Below are positions 1 through 5,843 of a stretch of DNA of 8,247 nucleotides, piece by piece. Numbering within the stretch: position 1 is the stretch's first letter; each line of letters begins with the position of its first letter. The translations under genes were made by a program, and so were the position numbers. The notes under the pieces were generated by a model. It saw only the letters and a program-made list of their open reading frames with translations, was not told the origin of the DNA and ran no database searches. The stretch comes from Dehalococcoidia bacterium (GTDB lineage Bacteria; Chloroflexota; Dehalococcoidia; JACQUA01): the NCBI GenBank assembly GCA_030689845.1, contig JAUYHV010000114.1:1-8247 (forward strand), read 5' to 3'.

Positions 1-285
1 TAAAATATCTTTGTACAAGTCTCTCCATTCTGGATTTTCTCTTTCAATCAATTCTATTTTCCACCGCCTTTTCCATTCCTTTATCTGTTTCTCTCGTTGA
101 AGAGTGCCTTCATAATCGCTGCCCGGCTCATAATATTCGAGCAGGTGTACACTGTATTTTTTGGTGAATCCTTCAACTAAATCATGCTTATGAGCCTAAA
201 CCCTCTGAACAAGGTCCCCCGTGAAACCAACATATAGTGTTCCATTGCGTTTACCAGCCATAATGTACACAGAATAATCATTCAT
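1..285 (-). pseudogene. GIY-YIG endonuclease-like gene interrupted by an amber codon
   Basis: Reading leftward from the ATG at 285, the frame encodes a small GIY-YIG nuclease of the UPF0213/YhbQ-like kind. It shows SVYIMAGKRNGTLYVG (the VYI...YVG form of GIY...YIG), the catalytic-type Arg in LVQRV (residue 28) and the QREKQIKEW block with the expected metal-binding Glu (about residue 65). The C-terminal ENPEWRDLYKDIL is typical of the family end. Codon 30 is TAG (198-196), where relatives usually carry Trp (RVWEHK). The frame is otherwise intact for all 95 codons, so this looks like a single recent TGG-to-TAG change. The stop of the full reading frame lies just outside the window. No good ribosome site precedes the ATG and no restart codon follows the amber. 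Family members are putative structure-specific or homing-type nucleases of unclear cellular role. I call it a probable pseudogene; a sequencing error is the main alternative. Confidence 0.8.
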
Positions 286-297
286 AATTATTACTGG

Positions 298-317
298 ATT
301 CCGGCTTTCGTCGGAAT
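298..317. repeat. short hairpin repeat next to the GIY-YIG gene
   Basis: ATTCCGGC (298-305) and GTCGGAAT (310-317) pair around the four-base loop TTTC, eight pairs with one G-T. The flanks (TGG before, GGA after) match the general form of dispersed palindromes of the 'TGGATTCC-GGC-TTTCG-CCGGAATGA' type found in many bacterial genomes, often beside GIY-YIG genes. Only one copy lies in this window, so the repeat status is inferred from its form. Confidence 0.45.
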
Positions 318-554
318 GGATAAAGAAGACGCATCAGGTGAACCCTTCATCGTATATGTCTTCATCTATGTGCCTTCATTTTTTCTTACCCACTCAGTTT
401 TAGAAGGAACTAAAAAAATATTACAGCCCTTGAATCTGCGAATTTCCCACAAAGACAACGGAATCCCCCTTTTTAACGGCCCCGGCGCCGCCCGGAGACG
501 GACCTGCTTAAATCGTGCCTTAATAATTTTTTTCAGCAGCCGTATTTTAACTTT

Positions 555-563
555 TGGTATAAT
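555..563 (+). promoter_or_regulatory. extended -10 promoter for the molybdopterin gene
   Basis: TGGTATAAT combines a TG dinucleotide one base upstream with a perfect TATAAT (558-563). No good TTGACA lies 16-18 bases upstream, which an extended -10 element can do without. Start of transcription would fall near 570, leaving an untranslated leader of about 85 bases before the ATG at 656. Confidence 0.55.
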
Positions 564-655
564 AGTAGATTAAGGGTTAATAAAAACATTAAATACATTG
601 CACCTTAGAGAAAAGCAGTTCAGGATTAGAAAAACCCATTAAGCAGGAGAAGGGG

Positions 656-1249
656 ATGGACGAGAAAGTTATAAAAAGCCCGGACACCGCCAGGGAAACC
701 AGGGTACCCCCCGGGCAGAGATTGACTGAAAGCTGGCCTGTCCTGCACCACGGCCCGGTGCCTTCCATTGATATCTCCAAGTATAAATTTACCATCACGG
801 GCATGGTAAAAAAGGAACGGGAGTTCACCTTCGAGGAACTGTCCTCCCTGCCTCTGGTGAAAGTATTTTCGGACATTCATTGCGTGACCCACTGGACGAA
901 GCTGGACAACCTCTGGGAGGGAATCGGAACCAGTACCCTGCGTGAGTCCGTGGACATATTGCCGGGGGCTGATTTCATTATAGTTAAATCGACGGGCGGG
1001 TTTACGACCAATTTAACCTCGGAAGATTTCTTCCAGGAAGATGTTTTGTTGGCTATCAAGCATAACGGCTCGCTTCTGGGAAGGGAACACGGGTATCCTG
1101 TGAGGCTTGTTGTCCCAAGGCTTTATTTCTGGAAAAGCGCCAAGTGGGTGACGGGAATAGAGTTCGTCGGTGAGGACAAACCGGGATTCTGGGAATCCGC
1201 GGGATACCATAACCGTGGAGACCCGTGGATGGAGGAACGGTACTGGTAG
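656..1249 (+). CDS. sulfite-oxidase-fold molybdopterin oxidoreductase, cytoplasmic
   Basis: The 197-residue protein is essentially one oxidoreductase molybdopterin-binding domain (sulfite oxidase/YedY fold). It opens with PVLHHGPVP and SIDISKYKFTITG, typical of the family. Cys76 in DIHCVTHW is the expected molybdenum ligand. Later come GREHGYPVRLVVPRLY (142-157) and the KWVTGIEF block that close the fold. No twin-arginine or other signal peptide is present, unlike MsrP/YedY, and the dimerisation domain of true sulfite oxidases is missing, so a short cytoplasmic form is likely. AGGAGA (645-650) lies five bases before the ATG, fixing the start. Rubrerythrin follows 66 bases downstream on the same strand and may be cotranscribed. 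Substrate and electron partner cannot be told from sequence. Family assignment is firm, function is not. Confidence 0.88.
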   Translation: MDEKVIKSPDTARETRVPPGQRLTESWPVLHHGPVPSIDISKYKFTITGMVKKEREFTFEELSSLPLVKVFSDIHCVTHWTKLDNLWEGIGTSTLRESVDILPGADFIIVKSTGGFTTNLTSEDFFQEDVLLAIKHNGSLLGREHGYPVRLVVPRLYFWKSAKWVTGIEFVGEDKPGFWESAGYHNRGDPWMEERYW

Positions 1250-1315
1250 TAAAAACTGTATACCGTGATCGTAATTATTTGTTTTGAAATTGGGAATTTA
1301 CAAGGAGGGTAAAAA

Positions 1316-1819
1316 TTGAGTAAGACGACAGGAAACCTGGAAGCTGCATTCGCGGGAGAGAGTCAGGCTAACCGCAAATATCTATTTTTTGCCGATAAGG
1401 CGGATTCGGAGGGTCAGAAACGCATCGCCCGGCTGTTCAGAGCTGCCGCGGATGCTGAAACGGTTCACGCCAGGAACCATTTCACGGTGCTGCAGGGAGT
1501 AAAGACCACGAAGGAAAACCTGGCAGTGGCAATAGGGGGTGAGCACCACGAGTTCACGGCTATGTATCCGGACTTTATAAAGCAGGCCGGGACAGACGGG
1601 GACAAGAAGGCGGCCAGCAGCTTCGAACTGGCTAACAAGGTGGAACAGATTCACCACGGCCTGTACCAGGATGCCCTCAAGAAGCTGGAAAAAGGCCAGC
1701 AAATGGAACTTAAACCATTCTACGTTTGCCAGACGTGCGGCAATACCGTTGAAGGGACGGCTCCCGAGAAGTGCCCGGTTTGCGGTGCCCCCCGGAACAT
1801 GTTTAAACTGATAGAATAG
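1316..1819 (+). CDS. rbr: rubrerythrin
   Basis: A 167-residue rubrerythrin: a ferritin-like four-helix diiron domain followed by a C-terminal rubredoxin domain. Diiron ligands are visible as Glu15 (AGESQAN), Glu48 and His51 (ETVH), Glu76 and Glu79 (GEHHEF), and Glu110 and His113 (EQIH). The rubredoxin iron site is C138-x2-C141 and C153-x2-C156. Length is slightly below the 180-190 of classical members and close to the compact clostridial ones. The start is TTG at 1316, chosen because AAGGAGGG (1302-1309) lies six bases upstream. The family reduces hydrogen peroxide in the cytoplasm using electrons from rubredoxin or NAD(P)H-linked donors, protecting anaerobes from oxygen. It sits convergent to sodB, which fits a combined peroxide/superoxide defence. 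No clear separate promoter is seen in the 66-base gap before it. Confidence 0.97.
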   Translation: MSKTTGNLEAAFAGESQANRKYLFFADKADSEGQKRIARLFRAAADAETVHARNHFTVLQGVKTTKENLAVAIGGEHHEFTAMYPDFIKQAGTDGDKKAASSFELANKVEQIHHGLYQDALKKLEKGQQMELKPFYVCQTCGNTVEGTAPEKCPVCGAPRNMFKLIE

Positions 1820-1844
1820 TAACACCCTACTGAATATAATAACC

Positions 1845-1882
1845 AACCTGCCCGGCGCTGCCGAGAGCTTCCGGGTCAGGTT
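1845..1882. terminator. hairpin between convergent rbr and sodB
   Basis: AACCTGCCCGG (1845-1855) pairs with CCGGG-T-CAGGTT (1871-1882), eleven pairs with one bulged T and a 15-base loop. It lies 25 bases after the rubrerythrin stop. No T-run follows on the plus strand, so it is not a textbook intrinsic terminator. Its place between two convergent genes supports a role in ending or stabilising transcripts. Confidence 0.45.
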
Positions 1883-1923
1883 GAAGACGTCAACGCTGGA
1901 GTGTTTTAAGTCCGAAAACAGGT

Positions 1924-1955
1924 ATAGGAGCGGCGGATTTTGCCGGCCGCCCTAT
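1924..1955 (-). terminator. hairpin at the 3' end of sodB
   Basis: ATAG and GGCGG (1924-1936, with GAGC bulged) pair with CCGCC and CTAT (1947-1955) around a ten-base loop. The stem takes in the sodB stop codon. No T-run follows in the leftward direction, so termination here is a weak inference. Confidence 0.3.
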
Positions 1956-2530
1956 GTTAAATTTGCTTCTACGAACTTCCAGTTAACCAGGTTCCAGAAG
2001 GCCTCCAGGTATTTGGCTCGGGCATTTCGGTAGTCGATATAATAGGCGTGTTCCCAGATATCGCAGGTAAGCAGGACTTTTTTCCCGTCTTTAACCGGGG
2101 TCCCGGCATTAGCGGCTGGCTCGATAGCGAGCCTGCCGTCGGGGTTTTTTATCAGCCAGGCCCATCCCGAGCCAAACAGGGTAACGGCCGTGTTGGTGAA
2201 CAGTTCTTTGAATTTGGCGAAGGAGCCAAAGCTGGCGTTAATGGCCTCTGCCAGTTTTCCGGAAGGCTCTCCGCCGCCTTTTGGCGCCAGGCAGTTCCAG
2301 TAAAACGTGTGGTTCCATATCTGCGCTGAATTATTAAAGATACCCCCCGAGGATTTTCGGACAATGTCTTCAAGAGACATATTTTCGAATTCCGTCCCGG
2401 CAATGAGCCGGTTGATATTGTCCACATAAGTTTTGTGGTGTTTCCCGTAGTGGTACTCGATGGTTTCAGCGGATATGTGAGGAGCTAAGGCATCTTTCGC
2501 GAACGGCAATTTCGGTAATTTATGTTCCAT
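1952..2530 (-). CDS. sodB: iron superoxide dismutase
   Basis: From the ATG at 2530 the protein has 192 residues, the usual length for bacterial Fe/Mn superoxide dismutases. Metal ligands are His27 (YHYGKHH), His74 (NHTFYW), Asp157 and His161 (DIWEHAYY). Gln70 in AQIWNH and the NAGTP segment (141-145) are marks of the iron type, where the active-site Gln comes from the N-terminal half. The enzyme dismutates superoxide to peroxide and oxygen in the cytoplasm. There is no signal peptide. The frame stays open to a TTG at 2593, but that codon coincides with the likely -35 box, and the added residues do not resemble the family. The ATG at 2530 is preceded by AAAGGGGGAAG, so I prefer it. It lies 167 bases after the sensor kinase gene on the same strand and has its own promoter. 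Rubrerythrin, which can remove the peroxide product, is convergent. Confidence 0.96.
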   Translation of the reverse strand: MEHKLPKLPFAKDALAPHISAETIEYHYGKHHKTYVDNINRLIAGTEFENMSLEDIVRKSSGGIFNNSAQIWNHTFYWNCLAPKGGGEPSGKLAEAINASFGSFAKFKELFTNTAVTLFGSGWAWLIKNPDGRLAIEPAANAGTPVKDGKKVLLTCDIWEHAYYIDYRNARAKYLEAFWNLVNWKFVEANLT

Positions 2531-2563
2531 TTCTTCCCCCTTTATGGATGGTTCTATATAGAT

Positions 2564-2593
2564 ATTATCGCACCGGTAGCCGGCATTGTTCAA
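2564..2593 (-). promoter_or_regulatory. sodB promoter
   Basis: On the minus strand TTGAAC (2593-2588) and GATAAT (2569-2564) are 18 bases apart, a fair sigma-A-type match. Transcription would begin near 2557, giving a leader of about 27 bases to the ATG at 2530. This supports the shorter superoxide dismutase start and expression independent of the upstream kinase gene. Confidence 0.55.
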
Positions 2594-2612
2594 ATAGCAA
2601 CAAGGAGAGGCG

Positions 2613-2717
2613 GTGAAAAATGCGGATTTCAGCGAGCAAAACTTTCAACATGCAATCGTCAACCGGAGAGATTACGACAGCGATTTGCGGTTTCTTTTTA
2701 AACCGGGATGGTTATGA
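2613..2717 (+). CDS. possible small protein opposite the kinase/sodB gap (speculative)
   Basis: A GTG at 2613 opens a 34-codon frame ending at TGA 2715-2717, preceded by AAGGAGAGG (2602-2610). That is an unusually good ribosome site for a random position, though it sits only two bases from the GTG, which is tight. The peptide is hydrophilic and starts VKNADFSEQNF, ending RFLFKPGWL. It resembles no family I recognise, has no membrane segment, and overlaps the last 20 bases of the kinase gene on the other strand. No clear promoter serves it. It could be chance or a remnant of an older gene. Confidence 0.2.
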   Translation: MKNADFSEQNFQHAIVNRRDYDSDLRFLFKPGWL

Positions 2718-4197
2718 TAATCCTTGTTCCAGAACCGGTCCAGGGATTTGACTGAATCTCCAGCTTACCGTTAAGCATCTGAGTACGCTCGTTCATACCG
2801 ATTAAACCCAGGTGCCCATCTACTGCAAAGTCATCCGAGACACTGAAACCTATCCCATTGTCGCGTATTTCCAGAGTGACTTCGTGTTCTTTAAAACCCA
2901 GGGTTACCCATAAATCGGCGGCTTTTGAGTGCCGTTCCACGTTCCGCAGCCCCTCCTGTGCCAAACGGAACAACCAGAGTTCTATATCCTGGGGTAAACG
3001 TTTCTCTTTTCCATTTGTTTTGAAGTGGCTCTTGGCCCCTATTCTGTCTTCAATATCCAGGGCGAGCCGCCTGATAGCCGGTGTAACCCCCAGGTCATCA
3101 AGGACAGGGGGACGGAGTGACCTGGAAAAGTCCCTCAGCCAGTTGACCGCTTTTTCAGCGGTTTGTCTCGCTGCTTTAAGCCCGGCTATTTTTGGAGGGT
3201 CCAGTGGGGGGCCGGAATTCTGAATTGAGTCCAGTTGATGGCAGATTAAGGATAATTGCTGGATTGTTTCGTCGTGCAGTTCCCGGGATATTTTCTGGCG
3301 TTCCTGTTCTTGAGCGATGAGGATGTAGGCTGTATAGGCTCGAAGTCCCTCCTGGCTGGTACTTTCTTCCGTTATGTCCTGTAAAAGAATTTGAATTGAC
3401 AGTGTTCCCTGGCTGTCGAAGACAGGGGTCAATATCGGTTTCAGACGCACCACCGACCCGTTCTCCATTTTCCTTGAGACTAACAGCCGGGGCGTTTTTC
3501 CATCATTGGAAGCCCTGATAAGCTTTTCTGCCGTTTTATCCCCTAATAGTTTACCCGACTGCATCCCGCGCAAGAATTCGGGGGGACGTTCAAAGAGGAA
3601 ACCGGCAGCCGGGTTCGCGTCTAAAACAATGCCATTATTGTTAAGCAGAATGGCTGCCACAGGGCTTAAATCGAACAAACTCCGGTACTTGATTTCGGAG
3701 GCTTTCAGAGCGAATTTAGTAGCTTCGGTTTGTTTCCAGGCGATTCTTTGCATTTCAACCCGGCGCCCCAGAAAAAAGGCGACGGCTATTATCACCACGA
3801 GCTGGGAAACTTCCCCCCATCTCTCAGCGCCGCTATGTAAAAAGGCAATGTTAAAAATATTTAAAATGGAAATACCAAACACGGTAGCCATTGAGCCGAC
3901 AAAACCAAAGTGGACCGCCGAGAAAATGACAGGGACAAGGTACAGACTGATAGGTACGGCATATGGCATGTGAAAAGGGAGAGAGCTTTCTTTAACTTCA
4001 ACTACTGTATGAAGGCAAAAAATAGCAATGATTTGAGCCTGGATTGCCCAGAACCGCCAGTTTTTTAACCGCGGACTGTAGGCGGATAATGGATACCTGG
4101 CGATCCATCTGCCCCACCGCGGTTTTAGAGAGATACGACCAATTCCCATAGTTCCCATCTGGCCTGGCAAAGATATCTTTCTATGTCTCCTTGACAA
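2698..4197 (-). CDS. membrane PAS sensor histidine kinase (NarL/DesK class)
   Basis: The 499-residue frame has a basic N-terminus, then about four membrane helices (roughly 48-66, 80-97, 99-119, 129-146). A PAS domain follows (about 166-280: YRSLFDLSPVAAILL with LQDITEE at its end). The HisKA_3 dimerisation helix carries the phosphoacceptor His308 in ISRELHDE. The HATPase_c domain has an N-box at EGLRNVERHSKA (Asn419), a G1 box DNGIGF (446-451) and GLIGMNER plus GSGTRI. The helices are closely spaced with no large outside domain, so it probably senses within the membrane or through the PAS. Haem or flavin binding by the PAS is possible but unproven. It follows the response regulator and overlaps it by 17 bases if the TTG at 4197 is used. 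ATG codons at 4158 and 4149 are alternatives with weak ribosome sites, and an AAGGAG at 4192-4187 is poorly placed for any of them. The start is therefore uncertain; the rest is firm. Confidence 0.92.
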   Translation of the reverse strand: MSRRHRKISLPGQMGTMGIGRISLKPRWGRWIARYPLSAYSPRLKNWRFWAIQAQIIAIFCLHTVVEVKESSLPFHMPYAVPISLYLVPVIFSAVHFGFVGSMATVFGISILNIFNIAFLHSGAERWGEVSQLVVIIAVAFFLGRRVEMQRIAWKQTEATKFALKASEIKYRSLFDLSPVAAILLNNNGIVLDANPAAGFLFERPPEFLRGMQSGKLLGDKTAEKLIRASNDGKTPRLLVSRKMENGSVVRLKPILTPVFDSQGTLSIQILLQDITEESTSQEGLRAYTAYILIAQEQERQKISRELHDETIQQLSLICHQLDSIQNSGPPLDPPKIAGLKAARQTAEKAVNWLRDFSRSLRPPVLDDLGVTPAIRRLALDIEDRIGAKSHFKTNGKEKRLPQDIELWLFRLAQEGLRNVERHSKAADLWVTLGFKEHEVTLEIRDNGIGFSVSDDFAVDGHLGLIGMNERTQMLNGKLEIQSNPWTGSGTRIIITIPV

Positions 4198-4864
4198 TCA
4201 GGTTTTGTGAAAGGGCATACATTATGGCTTCCACCCTCGAGGATAAGTTTAGCTTGTTGAATATGCTGGCGAAATGCCCCTCAACGGTGCGTACGCTGAG
4301 ATTTAACTGGGTGGCGATGTCCTTGTTTCGCAATCCCCGGGCAGCAAGTTCCAAAATCTCCAATTCCCGGGAAGAGAGCTGCCCTGTTGTCTTCTTACCA
4401 CTCGATTCGATGTTGTGGCTGGCCCAGAGCCGGGCTACCCTGGCGGCTACGGCAGGGTCAAGGACCGGTTCGCCGGCATGGACACTCCGGATAGCCTCGA
4501 TGAGAACGTCTGTCTTAGTTGTCTTCAAGAGGTATCCCCATGCCCCGATTTCCATCAAAGCAAGGATGTAATCGTCATCATCATAGGCTGAAAGCATAAG
4601 GGCTTTAGTATGGGGGGCCGTCTCTTTTATACGCCGCACAACTGCAATACCGTTAAGCTTCGGGAGGCGGATATCCATGAGGGCGATGTCGGGTTTCAGT
4701 TTTTCTATCAACTCGACACCCTGCTGGCCATCTTCTGCCTCGCCGATTACCTCCATATCGGGAACCTGCTCAAGAGTGTTACGGATCCCTTGTCTCATAA
4801 GGGAATGGTCTTCAACAAGAATAATTGTAATTTGTTTCGTACCAGTATTTTCCATTGCTACCAT
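4181..4864 (-). CDS. NarL/FixJ-family response regulator
   Basis: A 227-residue two-domain regulator. The receiver domain (about 11-128) has the acidic pair Glu18-Asp19, phosphoacceptor Asp64 in LMDIRLP, switch Ser92 and Lys114 (YLLKTTK), so all catalytic positions are intact. A linker leads to a LuxR-type helix-turn-helix (about 163-225: LSSRELEILELAARGLRNKDIA and LSVRTVEGHFASIFNKL). It should bind DNA as a dimer after phosphorylation by the HisKA_3 kinase encoded immediately downstream in the same transcript. ATG 4864 and ATG 4855 are both possible; AGGATGG lies better for the second, which would remove three residues. Targets are unknown. The divergent region upstream of it, the rightward signalling and flavoprotein genes, and sodB are plausible targets by position only. 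Confidence 0.94.
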   Translation of the reverse strand: MVAMENTGTKQITIILVEDHSLMRQGIRNTLEQVPDMEVIGEAEDGQQGVELIEKLKPDIALMDIRLPKLNGIAVVRRIKETAPHTKALMLSAYDDDDYILALMEIGAWGYLLKTTKTDVLIEAIRSVHAGEPVLDPAVAARVARLWASHNIESSGKKTTGQLSSRELEILELAARGLRNKDIATQLNLSVRTVEGHFASIFNKLNLSSRVEAIMYALSQNLIVKET

Positions 4865-4902
4865 CCTACCAAAATTTCAACCATTCACATCTCAGGCAGG
4901 TG

Positions 4903-4930
4903 ATTATACCCGAAAATAATGACGTGATAA
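4903..4930 (-). promoter_or_regulatory. proximal promoter of the two-component genes
   Basis: On the minus strand a perfect TATAAT (4908-4903) is preceded 16 bases upstream by TTATCA (4930-4925). Transcription would start near 4896, about 32-41 bases before the regulator start codons. The -35 match is moderate. Confidence 0.45.
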
Positions 4931-4957
4931 TACCATTAAAAAAGGGTAATTAAACGG

Positions 4958-4987
4958 TTGTTACATCGCCTCTCAGCTTATTATAAT
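4958..4987 (+). promoter_or_regulatory. promoter for the receiver-membrane gene
   Basis: TTGTTA (4958-4963) and a perfect TATAAT (4982-4987) lie 18 bases apart. Transcription would start near 4994, leaving a leader of about 95 bases before the ATG at 5089. The element interleaves with a leftward promoter at 4993-5021. Confidence 0.5.
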
Positions 4988-4992
4988 TCTTA

Positions 4993-5021
4993 AGTATAAA
5001 AAATTATCAGGAAAGTTGCAA
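4993..5021 (-). promoter_or_regulatory. distal leftward promoter overlapping the rightward one
   Basis: On the minus strand TTGCAA (5021-5016) and TATACT (4998-4993) are separated by 17 bases. Transcription would start near 4986, inside the -10 region of the rightward promoter, with a leader of about 120 bases before the regulator gene. Polymerase could hardly hold both sites at once. Confidence 0.45.
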
Positions 5022-5031
5022 GGGTTGATAA

Positions 5032-5048
5032 TCCCCGGGGACCATGGT
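5032..5048. promoter_or_regulatory. paired palindromes upstream of the receiver-membrane gene
   Basis: TCCCCGGGGA (5032-5041) and ACCATGGT (5041-5048) are perfect palindromes of ten and eight bases sharing one base. They sit downstream of the predicted rightward start site and upstream of the leftward -35 box. Such symmetry suits a dimeric regulator, but chance is possible and no known consensus matches. Confidence 0.25.
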
Positions 5049-5088
5049 TTCAGGATAACCTCTGACAATACTGATAAAGGAGTATGAC

Positions 5089-5733
5089 ATGAGAGTATTA
5101 ATCGCTTCGGAACACAACAAAGTTCAACATTTACTGGCGGATATGGTTGAAAAAGAGCCGGGTGCGGTGGTGGTTGGCGAGGCTGACAATGCCACCAAGG
5201 CCCTTGCGCTGGCGAACAGGTTGAGGCCGGACGTTGCTATTATCGATTCAAGCCTGCCCTATTTGATTGGAATGGATGAAGTTTCTGGCTCCAGGGCGAG
5301 CGGTCTGGACATTGCCCAGACCATTTCCGGAGAAATTCCCAAAACTCGGGTGCTGCTGCTCACCAATATGGATACAGAGATTTCGCCGAAACGGGGCAGC
5401 GGCCCAAACGTCGTTGCCCACTTTGCCAGAACCAATCAGGGGGAAAAGACCTTTTTCAATCTTGAGGAACTATACATTGAGATACGGCCAGCCCCCGAAC
5501 CCGTTTTCGCTGAAGTGTTAATGACACAGCAGCCCTCTGTCAAGAAGGGGACCGGGCTTTATGAAAAAGCCATCTTTTTTGGAGCACTGTGTGTCGTTTT
5601 AGGTTGGATACTCATGGCCACCTGGATATCAACGGTTGTGGGGGGGGTATTAGCCGTGGCCGGCCTGCTGACTGTGTTTTTCAGCGTTGGGGGAAGTTTA
5701 TTCTCGAGCCTGTGGCACAGGATGACGACATAG
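5089..5733 (+). CDS. receiver-like domain with C-terminal membrane anchor
   Basis: A 214-residue protein with a CheY-like receiver fold (about 1-133) followed by two hydrophobic helices (about 160-180 and 184-205) and a short tail; there is no DNA-binding or enzymatic output. Asp53 in AIIDSSLP matches the phosphoacceptor and Thr92 the switch residue. The usual acidic pair after strand 1 reads Ser7-Glu8, the conserved Lys appears as Arg114 (HFARTN), and about a dozen extra residues (YLIGMDEVSGSRA) follow the Asp53 loop. It may be a pseudo-receiver that cannot be phosphorylated normally, held at the membrane cytoplasmic face. AAAGGAG (5076-5082) six bases before the ATG fixes the start. A cyclic-nucleotide-binding protein gene follows 110 bases on, and an intact two-component system is divergent. 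Fold assignment is good; its job is unknown. Confidence 0.82.
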   Translation: MRVLIASEHNKVQHLLADMVEKEPGAVVVGEADNATKALALANRLRPDVAIIDSSLPYLIGMDEVSGSRASGLDIAQTISGEIPKTRVLLLTNMDTEISPKRGSGPNVVAHFARTNQGEKTFFNLEELYIEIRPAPEPVFAEVLMTQQPSVKKGTGLYEKAIFFGALCVVLGWILMATWISTVVGGVLAVAGLLTVFFSVGGSLFSSLWHRMTT

Positions 5734-5802
5734 ATTTTTAACAAACATTATAGTAAAGGTAAACATCAATTGTATTGGTTTAATAAAAATAATAACGTGC
5801 AA

Positions 5803-5815
5803 TGGTTCGAAACCA
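5803..5815. promoter_or_regulatory. small inverted repeat before the cNMP gene
   Basis: TGGTT (5803-5807) and AACCA (5811-5815) flank CGA, a perfect five-pair stem 28 bases before the ATG at 5844. It may be an operator half-site pair or a leader hairpin. It resembles a tRNA T-arm only locally. AT-rich sequence just upstream (5770-5798) could hold a promoter, but no convincing -35/-10 pair was found. Confidence 0.25.
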
Positions 5816-5843
5816 GTGATGAGGGACTGAAGGGAGTTTTGTA

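Larger units (their letters stand above)
286..655. other. gene-poor stretch before the molybdopterin gene
   Basis: These 370 bases hold no convincing gene. An 85-codon plus-strand frame from the ATG at 316 has no ribosome site, begins inside a hairpin repeat and has unconvincing, Arg- and Ile-rich composition, so I treat it as chance. What can be supported is the hairpin at 298-317, a GC-rich patch near 479-500 containing the palindrome CGGCGCCG (483-490), and an extended -10 promoter at 555-563 reading toward the next gene. Confidence 0.6.

Noticed and set aside
196..198. Amber codon as a pyrrolysine site
   Set aside because: It replaces a conserved Trp, a one-base change from TGG. GIY-YIG proteins are not known pyrrolysine users, and nothing in the window suggests the machinery.
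316..573. 85-codon plus-strand frame before the molybdopterin gene
   Set aside because: It has no ribosome site, begins inside a hairpin repeat, shows no recognisable family or domain, and overlaps the predicted promoter.
2688..2705. CGGTTT...AAACCG stem as a terminator after the kinase gene
   Set aside because: The stem has only six mostly AT pairs, sits across the stop codon and is not followed by a T-run in the leftward direction.
3506..3973. 155-codon plus-strand frame opposite the kinase
   Set aside because: It is antisense to the PAS and membrane part of a clear histidine kinase and has no ribosome site or recognisable domain.
5726..5798. Promoter before the cNMP gene (TATAGT at 5749-5754 or TTGTAT at 5770-5775)
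   Set aside because: Neither element has a partner hexamer at proper spacing, so the AT-rich stretch alone is not enough.
5796..5820. tRNA T-arm-like GGTTCGAAACC
   Set aside because: Only the local stem and loop resemble a T-arm. There is no acceptor, D or anticodon arm around it.
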